From Zygnema circumcarinatum (Eukaryota > Streptophyta > Zygnematophyceae > Zygnematales > Zygnemataceae), in contig CM074815.1 in NCBI GenBank assembly GCA_037447605.1, positions 359,881-390,274 on the forward strand: a DNA stretch of 30,394 nucleotides, written 5' to 3'. Positions 11,461-20,431 of this stretch are shown here, in pieces. Position numbers and translations under genes: made by a program. Numbering within the stretch: position 1 is the first letter of the stretch; every line of letters begins with the position of its first letter. The notes under the pieces are model-generated. The model saw only the letters and a list, made by a program, of their open reading frames with translations, was not told the origin of the DNA and made no database searches.

Positions 11461-11735
11461 TTGGTGGGCGGTTGGTTCCTCGTGGTTCTCCATGTTGATG
11501 TTGTTGTGCATGTGCCTTTCATGGCATCGCCATGCGCGAGACCAATGCCAACATCAATTCCCGATAAAGAAAAGAACGAAAGCAGAAAATGCGGGGGTGA
11601 ATTGGCATTGGCATCCAAGGATGAAGGATGGATTGCCATGAAAGGTGCATGTTCAACAGCGACAACAACATGCGGACACACGAAGAACTGCTCACTCACA
11701 AAGGCCCTAGGGACAAAAGGAATGAGCTATGTGAC
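11461..11735. mobile_element. foldback (MITE-like) repeat, copy B
   Basis: The left arm (about 11469-11545) and right arm (about 11635-11700) are imperfect reverse complements: CCTTTCATGGC on the left pairs with GCCATGAAAGG on the right, and inward CCAATGCCAA pairs with TTGGCATTGG. No coding capacity. Related arms occur at 5835-5950 and 19566-19810, so this is a dispersed family. No clear target-site duplication was found and the class is unknown. Confidence 0.6.
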
Positions 11736-11996
11736 CATACTTGCTTCGCGACCCGACAACAACACGGCTCTAGGAGCAGCCGGGAAGGGCGCCGATGTGG
11801 GCCACGTGGCGCTAAGGAAGAATGTGGATTGTTGGCATTGATCCCACGATGGCGGCATGCACATGTTCAACCAAAACATGGGAACATTCATGGGAACTAA
11901 AGCCTTATCCAAAAACTTGACTAGCTATGGTAAGTCACATTGGTTACTTAACTAGGGTCCCATAACTGGACTTGGTAACTAAAAATCTTCCAAATA

Positions 11997-12292
11997 CCGT
12001 ACCGTACAAAAATAAAATTTGTAAATTACCGCATTTCCTGCTAGGGAAATATTATTACTTTCTAGGCTCCCAACCGCTCGCGAATTACCGTACACATTAA
12101 CAATACGAAATGGTACGACCACAGTTTTACCGTACACAAGATGGTACAAAAACCCGACCGTACCGTACGAATAAGTCGGTTCACCACCTGCGCGCCCATC
12201 TCCGTACAAATGTACTATACGACATGGTACGAATCAGTGTACTGTAACCGTACATTATATGGTACAGTACGGTCAATCGAGCGTACCGTACG
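11997..12292. promoter_or_regulatory. GTAC-dense segment (17 GTAC in about 300 bp)
   Basis: Seventeen GTAC tetramers were counted, mostly in the contexts CCGTAC or GGTAC, including tandem ACCGTACCGTAC. GTAC is the palindromic core bound by SBP-domain factors (copper-response elements in Chlamydomonas CRR1, SPL sites in plants). It lies about 1.1 kb upstream of the transporter ATG. It may be a regulatory cluster or a degenerate tandem repeat. Confidence 0.5.
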
Positions 12293-12476
12293 TTTTATGT
12301 CGGTGGCTCCGCCCTCATCTTGAGTCGGTCGGTCCGGCCGAGAGCGGAGCCGTCCGTCGGCCTGTGCGGCGGCGACGGCCGGCGGCCCTTGCAGGCTGCG
12401 ATGCGACCCACGCCGACTGGCCCGACCGCCAGAGGGGCGGCCCCCGCCGACTGCGAGCGACTCCTGGCTGTGCTCT

Positions 12477-13345
12477 CCATCTCCTCTCCCTCTCCCTCTC
12501 CCTCTCCCTCTGCTTCTCCCCAATTTCCCCTCTCTCCCTTTCCCCCATTTGTCCCTCCCCCTTCCTCTTCCTCTCCCTCTCCCGCTCCCTCTCCCTCTGC
12601 TTCTCCCCATTTCCCCCTCTCCCTTTCCCCCATTTCTCCCTCCCTCTTCCTCTTCCTCTCCATCTCCCTCTCCCCCTCTCCCCCATTTCCCCCCCTCCCT
12701 TTCCCCCATTTCTCCCTCCCTCTTACTCTTCCTCTCCCTCTCCCTCTCCCTCTGCTTCTCCCCCATTTCCCCCTCCCCCTTTCCCCCATTACTCCCTCCC
12801 TCTTCCTCTTCCTCTCTATCTCCCTCTCCCCCATTTCCCCCCCTCCCTTTCCCCCATTTCTCCCTCCCTCTTGCTCTTCCTCTCCCTCTCCCTCTGCTTC
12901 CTCCCCCATTCCCCCCCTCCCTTTCCCCCATTTCTCCCTCCCTCTTCCTCTTCCTCTCCCTCTCCCTCTCCCTCTACTTCTTCCCCATTTCCCCCTTTCC
13001 CTTTCCCCCATTTCTCCCTCCCTCTTCCTCTTCCTCTTCCTCTCCCTCTCCCTCTGCTACTCCCCCATTTGCCCTCTCTCCCTTTCCCCCATTTCTCCCT
13101 CCCTCTTCCTCTTCCTCTCCCTCTCCCTCTCCCTCTGCTTCTCCCCCATTTCCCCCTCTCCCTTTCCCCCATTTCTCCCTCCCTCTTCCTCTTCCTCTCC
13201 CTCTCCCTCTCCCTCTCCCTCTGCTTCTCCCCCATTGCCCCCTCTCCCTTTCCCCCATTTCTCCCTCTCCCTTTCCCTCTCTCTCTCCCTCTCCCTCTCC
13301 CTCTCCCTTTCCCTCTCTCTCTTCCTCTCCCTCTCTCCCCCACTC
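12477..13345. repeat. polypyrimidine minisatellite (about 70-85-bp higher-order unit) directly upstream of the transporter start
   Basis: About 870 bp almost entirely C and T on the + strand. A higher-order unit combines CCCCCATTTCTCCCTCCC with runs of TTCCTC/TCCCTC and TGCTTCTCC. Copies of CATTTCTCCCTCCC recur about every 70-85 bp (about nine copies). All three forward frames are open because the tract lacks purines needed for stops, so the long ORFs across it are artefacts. It ends about 17 bp before the transporter ATG and may lie in its 5' UTR or promoter. Confidence 0.9.
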
Positions 13346-13361
13346 GCCCACTGCCCTGAAA

Positions 13362-14497
13362 ATGTCGACTAGGACAAGCTCCCCTATAGTCACCTACGAC
13401 GAAGCAGCTCCAAGTGACAACGACCAGCCCTCTCCCTGCTGCTGCACCACCCTCTTCTCACACGTGCAGGAAGACATAGAACAGATCTGGGTCAACCGAA
13501 CTCGGCAATGGGAAATCTCAAATACCACCGTCTACATGTCTCCGTTGCTTGCTGCTTACTGCGTAATCTTAACCCTAATCTTTGGACTTGACATGGAAAC
13601 CGCCACAATGGGGCAGATTGGACCAACTGAGACCCTACTAGCCACAGCTATTGGGGGCGCAGTCTACTCCCTTTTTGGGTCCATCCCTTCCGCCATCATA
13701 GGCTTGAACGGTTCCATGGCTCTGTTTCTGGTTGCGGTTCACAGAACGGCGCAGCATGTGAAGATCCCCTTTCTGCCGTGGTTAGGTTGGATAGGAATAT
13801 GGTGCTCAGTGTTCTTATTTTGTGCAGGAGCAGCTAATTTGGGACGCTTCTTTAGAGAGATTCGGAGGTTTGGATTTGAGGTTCAGACCATCCTTACATG
13901 GATGGCTTTAATATGGGACGCCGGGTCTCTTCTTAAAGATGTGATTGGGGAGTATCCATTGGCTACAGGGTTGGCTGCCCTTTGGTTGGCTACTATGGCA
14001 TTGGTAGTAGGGGGGCTGCTCTCCCGCACTAAGGGAGGGGGCTTTTTCAGTGACTCGTGGAGCACCTTCTTTGCGGAAAATAGCTTGGTGATAGCTTTTC
14101 TGCTGCTTACTGGTAAGGAGGGTTTGAGAGGAGAGGTTTTGGATGAGGGAAGGGAGATGTGAGTGAGACGACTCGACTCTCGACTACACGAGAGGGAGAA
14201 AAGGGGAGAGGGACAAGGGGGAGAGAGAAAGAGAGGGGGGGGGGGGGGGAGGGGGAAAGGAGGCGAGGGAGAGAGATACAATGAGGAGAGAGACGGGGAG
14301 AGCAGGAGAGGGATGGGGATGGCGTGAGAGAGATAGAGCAGGAGAGGGAGAGGGAGAGGGAGAGGGAGAGGGAAAGGGAGAGAGGTGATGAAAAGGGAGA
14401 GGGAAAGGGAGAGAGGTGATGAAAAGGGAGAGGGAAAGGGAGAGGGGTGATGAAAAGGGAGAGGGAGAGGGATAGGGGAAGAGAAAAGTGGGTAAGG

Positions 14498-14529
<32 letters not shown>

Positions 14530-17500
14530 GAGAGGGAGAGACGATGCTTCACCTCCACTTCCTAACAAAGCACGTCACTTTGGGCGGATCTTCCAGCTTT
14601 ACAGGGCGTACCCTTCTCTCCCTCCCCTCCCTCCGCCCGCCTGGAAATGCCCTCTCCCGGCCTGCACTCCGATAACCGCACAAGCCTCGGAAAGGTGGTG
14701 GAGCTAGCGCATGTCCCCGGCTGGGCGGCCCTCCTTGCTGCCGTTCCGGGCACAGCCCTCGCCTGCTTAATACTCATCTCCCATTCAGCTTCCGCCGCTC
14801 TCCTTGAGGCAGGTTTGCTGCCTCCGCTTCCTCAATAATCACTTTCAGATAAGAAAAGTGACTTTATTACGCTGGATAATTATAAATTTTACCAATGTGT
14901 TTGATGATCGTGAACAGATTTTTTTTGATTTTTCGATTTTGATGGTTTAAGTAAGTAGGGGGGCAGATAATCTCAGAGGTTTAGGGTTTTGGATGAATGC
15001 AGGAGGCAGGTGGATATGAGCAGAAATGGAGCAGGGGAAGCTGGGATCTGCTTGTGATTGGCTCCCTTGTAATAGTTTGCAGCCTGCTCCGCCTTCCTTT
15101 TGTATGCAGCCTTTCCCAAACGGTAAGCAGATGATGATCATTAATAACCCTAAAACTCAGTCACTGCAAACATGTATGATGCAAATACATATATATTCAT
15201 ATAGGGAGTAAGACATTTGACTAATACAAGGGAGGGTTTGCAGAGTGTAAGGCACCTTAAGGCTCTGAAGAGGTCAAAAGCTTCATCGACTGATGAAGAG
15301 AGCCAGCATCTGCGAGAGAGGGAGAGAGGAGGAGAGGAGAGGAGGGAGGGTGGGAGAGCTACCTCTCTTCTTACCGCTCTCTTAGTGGGAGTTTTCCTTT
15401 TGCCCGGACCTGCAAAACTAGTGAAGTTAGCACCCAAAGGAGTGCTCATTGGACTTCTTGCCCTGGTCAGTATTCAAAGGTCCAAATTTCCCATAATGAA
15501 GCCCTTCATATTGTATTGTACCCCTCCATATAAAACAGCTCAGCTTAGGGTTTCTAGCCTGCCAAATCTGACTAAACTTTTTGACCGACTTTTGGCTAAA
15601 GCAGGTCGCCTTCAGATCACTTGCTGGACTCGATTTTATTCGATATATTCAGTATTTGACAGCATATGGAAGCAGAAGAAAGTTTCCTTCTCAAGGGCAA
15701 AGCCTGCAAGACCTACCCAAACGCCATATATCAACTTATATCCTCCTACAATTTGGGTTCTCTATTGCTCTTTTAGCCCTTCTCCGCAGCCCTGGAGGAC
15801 CCCTCTTTCCCATATTGATCATTCTTTTTACTTTTCTTGCTTCATCTGCATTCCAAAACCTAATTCCTGAGGAATCTCTCGAAGTTCTCAACAGAAAACT
15901 TCCTGGAGATATCACAGATCCTTCATCACTTGTTCCATATATCTCCCCTCCCTCTCCCACTTCTCCTCCCACTCCCCCTCCTGCTGCTGGTCAAAACCCA
16001 CATGAATCCTCACTGGAAAACGAGGAGAAATTGCTCCTTCAAGCAACTCCAGTCTACAAAAGGATTGACACAAAATCGGTAGAAGACCCTTCTCCTGTAC
16101 ATCACTCAATTTTTTTGGGGCAGAAGCTTCCGGAATCTCAAGCCTTTGAAGATTCTGAAAGTCTGACAGATACAGATTCTATGAAAGCAGAAGCTCCGGA
16201 TAGCGACTCTAAGGCCTCTGCAACTTTTACTGAATATCCCAAAAACCCTAAAAATCCTCTTCTGGAGAGGGCTGCACGTCCCCCTATACATCTTTACAAT
16301 AATGCTCTTTTCTATTTGGAAAATCGTCACAAGAATTTAGACTCTTTCAAATTCAACTCTAGTCGATTTCCTTCCCGCTCAAAAAGCACTTCTATAATCA
16401 ATCCCAAGGACTTGCCTTCTGCTTCAGAAAACTTATTCAGAGCTAAGACCTTATCCACTTCAAGGGATCACATAGATCATTATAATGCTTTTCTTTATAA
16501 TGATATCGATAATGATCATGATAATCTTTTCAATGATCTAAAGAGTGAAAAAGAGCCCTCTGAGGAGATAAGGAGAGTCCGGCCGCGGACTACTCCTTCA
16601 GTTACTTCTGAAAGCTTGGAATCCAGTCCAACTTTTAGGGCAAACCTTCCATCTGACTCCTCTCTCTCGTCGATCACTCCCTCCTCCCTCCCTCTCCTCT
16701 CTCCTTCTCTCCATAGTAACAGGAACAGGGAGCCTCTGCCAAGCTGCAGCTCTCAAGTAGCAAGAGAAATTGAGCGGCAAATGGCAGCTTCGAACCAAGA
16801 CCTTGGAAACGAAGAAGTGGACCTCTTCCCTATGGCTTCTCTGAAACAAGGAGAGACTACTGATGTTCTACAACGATTGAAGGAAGAGGAAAAAGTTGGG
16901 ACTTCAAATGTAACTCTGGAAGACCATGGATTGGGGGAATTCCGACCTGTCGAAGTAATTTCAGAGGGCAAAAGAACTTATAAAACTGATGGATTGGAAG
17001 TGGCTTTTGATCCCTTGAAAGAAGTTTCTAAGGGAAGAGAAGTTGGGCAAACACTTTCTGAAGGAACACGTAAAAGCGGGGGAATTGGGCTCACTTTGGA
17101 AGCTTCAAAGCAGCAAATGAGCAGGATTCAAAGCTTTGAAGCAGGCTCTACAGTACGGAAAGAAACATTGGGTGTAAAAAGAGGGTCCCTTGCAGAACAG
17201 GAGGGTGACAGGTTCATCAAAGAGAAGGAGCAGAGAGATGGAGATTCAAAACAAAAAACAGGAGACGAACTTGCCCACCTGACAGCAGCAAAGGACAGCC
17301 GAAAAGCAGCGACTGATGTAAGGCAGGAATTACAGAGAGCAGGAAATTCCAAGAATTCGGGAACGTTGCATGTTCCTGCAGGAGTTGAGACAAAGAACCG
17401 CAGTACAGTTACTCTAGAAATTGATCGAAACGGGAAAAGTATGAGGGATAGCAAATCGAATGCAAGTCAAGTCATTTCGAAAGTCTGGGAAAGAAAGGAG

Positions 17501-18169
17501 GAGCCTGCAGGAAGTGGCTACTCTCAAGCAGCTAAAGCATTAACAAATGCAGGTCAAACATCGACTGTGATTGAGCGAAAGGATGACGAGACACAAGGGA
17601 TTCAGCACTCCGAAGAGAATATCAAGAAAGGAAATGCAGCGAAGTTTTCTGATAAGCCTCATGGAGAGAGCAGCTTGAGGGCATCCAAGTTTAAGGGCCC
17701 ATCAAACTCAGCTTCAAAAATCGACCAAGTCAGAAACCGGCATCGAGTGGGTCCTCCAAACGTGCTACCATTGAAGCGTTCAAGCAGTGAATCTTCGTTA
17801 GTAGCAGAGTCAGCAAGAGTGGTTGAAAAAATAAGTCAACCAAAACCGGCAGTTGTATCTGAGACAGCGCAGCAAATGCATATGGGATCTCAAGGAAGCG
17901 GAGAAAAGAAACAATTCCGGCAAGCAAGCAGTTCACGCGGAGATCATTCAAGCCAGCAAAGAACATCAAGTAGCAGAGCACAGAGAAGGAAAGGCAGTTT
18001 CAACCCTAAATTAGATAAAAGACAAGCGAATGTAGTGAAGATTAAGCATTATGATTCCTCTGACGGAGAGCCGAAAAATGTCTCCCTGCTTTTCCTGGCG
18101 AGTCGTGAATCTGCGGCTTGGAAAGGAGAGAACAACCGCTCTCTATCTGCAAACAGCAAGGTTTGTTGA
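13362..18169 (+). CDS. SLC4/BOR-like anion (borate or bicarbonate) transporter with very long C-terminal tail, 5 exons
   Basis: A divergent member of the SLC4/HCO3-transporter superfamily, which includes plant borate exporters. Exons: 13362-14112, 14597-14812, 15010-15122, 15205-15465, 15605-18169; 3906 nt, 1301 residues, all GT-AG and in phase. Hydrophobic helices run from about 57 to 540. Family-like stretches include GSIPSAIIGLNGS in the early core, LPWLGWIGIWCSVFLFC, LLLT (about 247-250), GWAALLAAVPGTALACLILI, WDLLVIGSLVIVCSLLRLPF, LVKLAPKGVLIGLLAL, and the terminal helices ending near LIPEESLEVLN. Residues about 551-1301 are one uninterrupted hydrophilic Ser/Lys/Glu-rich tail, far longer than the roughly 100 residues usual in plant BORs. 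The start ATG at 13362 is the first non-repetitive one. Exon 2's acceptor is inferred from phase. Substrate cannot be assigned; borate and bicarbonate are both possible. Confidence 0.85.
14160..14545. repeat. purine (GGGAGA/GAGA) repeat in transporter intron 1
   Basis: Nearly pure purine on the + strand, with GGGAGAGGGAAAGG and AGGTGATGAAAAGG units repeated three times at about 14380-14460 and (GA)n at 14500-14540. It lies inside intron 1 (14113-14596). Confidence 0.85.
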
Positions 18170-18565
18170 AAGCCCCATCCATGTGCAGCACATAAAGCAA
18201 TTGGGCCCTTTCGTTGGGTTTGGGAGTGTTTCGATTCATTTCAGAAACAAGAAATACATAAACGGAATCATCGCTAATTCTCGCATACTTTTGGCATGCT
18301 GACAGGTCGCCTGGCGGAGGTAAACTTTTCTACGGGCTGGAGCTATACATTGGGGATGCAGCAAGCAGAAGCATGCTTAGAGCTTATCTGAGCCAGCAAA
18401 AATGTCAGAATTGTACAAAGGGAGACTGAAAAATCATCTACTGATGATACAAAGAGAGATTAATAATGTGACTTAGTGCCGAAAAAAAATATTGAATCGC
18501 TACTCGTTTCCTGTCTGAATCTGCTGATGATCGAGAGACCATCGAAAAGAGGATTGCTTCAGGTC
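18170..18565. other. spacer between convergent stop codons
   Basis: The transporter (+) and the DUF3143 gene (-) converge here. About 400 bp hold both 3' UTRs and no further gene. Confidence 0.6.
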
Positions 18566-19326
18566 TTAAGGCCCTCCAAGAATGGCGTTTTCCAAATCTT
18601 GCCGACTTAGGGCATAGCTGAACTTGCGCTCCACGTCTCGCTGCAGATTTCCCGGTCCGCTTTTCAGGTATCTGCCTCAGCAAAAAAATGAAAAATAAGT
18701 ATAATAATACCACAAAAGCAGAGGAAAAAATGATCAACAAGGCAAGGACAAATGCAAAAATATTCAGATCGAGTCTCTGCTTCCCAGCAAGCTTGAGCAA
18801 TTTCTGGAAGAAAAGACCTAATCAAGCAAGCAAGCAAGAGAAAGAACCTTACCATTCCAACACTGCAATCATTAAACTATCAAACTTTTGCAAACAAAAA
18901 TGACATCAAACGTGCAAAAATGTTGAAGATGAGCACCCACCTCACTGCTAGCTCAGTGACGTCCATTGAAAGCTCTGCATGCCAGTCAGGGCGGCGGAGC
19001 AGCCATAGCTCCAAGGTCGAAGAGTTCTGCTCAAACCCTAGACTCCGGAGCCATGCCTCTATGCAGGGAAGGCTGTGCGCATAGAGGGCAGATGTGCAGG
19101 CAGGCAGCTGCTGCAGCCACGTGTCATCCACAGAGGCGTTTTCATCGCCAGAGATGGATGCAGAAGCTCTGCAGGTCCGGGAGCCATGGCGGAGGGAAGG
19201 GAGGGGCCTCCATGGTTGGAGAGTCAACGAGAGAGATGAGGGAGAGAGAGAGGGGGAGAGGGAGGGGGAGAGGGAGACAGATCTCTGCAGCAGGAAGTGT
19301 TGGTGAGATGCGGAGAGAAGCGCCAT
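18566..19326 (-). CDS. DUF3143 protein, predicted plastid-targeted, 2 exons
   Basis: A small conserved protein of cyanobacteria and plastids, of unknown function. Exons: 19326-18941 and 18671-18566; 492 nt, 163 residues; GT-AG junction completing codon R129. Residues 1 to about 60 form a Ser/Leu/Arg-rich transit peptide, part of it ([14 protein letters not shown]) encoded by a GA/CT simple repeat. The DUF3143 domain spans about 82-163 with the family's signposts: YAHSLPCIEAWLRSLGF, LLRRPDWHAEL, DVTELAVRYL, then KFSYALSRQDLENAI and a terminal GP. The start ATG is the first in frame. A G-box at 19495-19500 lies about 170 bp upstream. The family assignment is from recalled motif resemblance. Confidence 0.85.
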
Positions 19327-20431
19327 AGATTGAATTTATGGAGCTTTTGAGAAGAAGGATATGCAGCTTTTGATCATTTACTTGCTTCTTTCTATGAAAT
19401 TCTTTCTTGCAGAATTTTCAGAACCTGGAGTTTCGGCTTCTTGAAGGCCTGCAAAGGGCAGGGCAGGGCAGGAAATGGAAGCACAGCAGAGTGCCACGTG
19501 TTCCATTTCTTCCGTATGGCACTTTTAGGGTTCAGACTTTCGGATGTAGGGTTTACGGTTTTGGTCGCCTCATGAGTCTCATGTTGTTGTTGAACATGAA
19601 AGCTCATGTGAAGGATCGAAACTATTTATTCCATTCCACACCTAATGTATTCTGTTCTTAAAAAATGTTGTTGATGTTGAGAAATGTGATGATGGTAGGA
19701 CATGGATCCAACATTGGTCGCTCCATGGCCATGCCATGAAAAGGTACATGTTCAACAACAACATGGGGAACCACGAGGAACCAACCGCTGACAAAGGATC
19801 TAAGGCCGAAAGAAAAAGGGGCAGCTCTGCTTCTTTCCTTCGTAATTTTTCATACTTTTTTTTTTTTTTTTTGATACAAGCGCTAGTCCCCCCTTCCATT
19901 CTTTTCGGTGCAAATTTGAAAAAACTTGAGGAGAGCTTCCAGCTTTGTTGTTCTACAAAGGGAAATACTTTTATGCTTTTGCAATTCTTGAAGTTTTCAT
20001 TCAACTGATTCTCCCTGCTTACTGTTTGATGGTTCAACTGCCAGGAAACGGAACATGGAACTGAACGGAACGGAAACTGAGCGGGACAAAAAGTAGATGG
20101 ACATAAAAACACAAAAAAAACGCTTTGGAGCTTTTTCATTCAAACAGAACATTCTAAAGTGAATGGTACAGCGCTGTGCAAATAAAAATAAGAAAAAAGG
20201 GGTCAACTGCAGCTACAAGAACAATCTTGAAATTCGAAAAAAATAGTTTGAAATAAAACACTAAAGTCACAAGGAGCATATATCAATATTCAAAACCAAT
20301 TTCCAGCCAAACCTAATCCTAAGTTTTGAAAAAAAAAAAAGTCGTTCTGACGCCCTCTGAGTGGGAACTGTCCCTCGGGGGATCGCAGCGAATCGGAGCC
20401 TTTGTGGTGCTTTTAAGCAGAGGGGGTTGGA
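19327..20431. other. spacer upstream of DUF3143 gene, with a foldback repeat
   Basis: No gene recognised. It contains a G-box (19495-19500), foldback copy C (19566-19810), a T-run at 19857-19873, AT-rich sequence at 20100-20330 and an A-run at 20328-20340. The right end includes the 3' UTR of the zinc-finger gene. Confidence 0.55.
19566..19810. mobile_element. foldback (MITE-like) repeat, copy C
   Basis: The left arm contains CATGTTGTTGTTGAACATG (about 19579-19597) and the right arm GTTCAACAACAACATGGGG (about 19750-19768), its reverse complement over about 15 bases. The right arm continues with AACCACGAGGAACCAACCG, matching copy A (5835-5950) in reverse complement. No coding capacity. Confidence 0.6.

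Larger units (their letters stand above)
11131..12476. other. spacer between NSR-type and transporter genes, no gene seen
   Basis: No recognisable exon. From left to right it holds GGTTCAGGG-type words (11340-11425), the foldback repeat (11461-11735), a G-box at 11803-11808, the GTAC-dense segment (11997-12292), and a GC-rich stretch (12305-12475) leading into the polypyrimidine array. Confidence 0.6.

Noticed and set aside
12259-13361. Long Ser/Pro/Leu ORFs in all three forward frames (and Gly/Arg/Glu ORFs on the other strand)
   Set aside because: The tract is almost pure pyrimidine, so stop codons cannot occur; composition, not coding, explains the openness.
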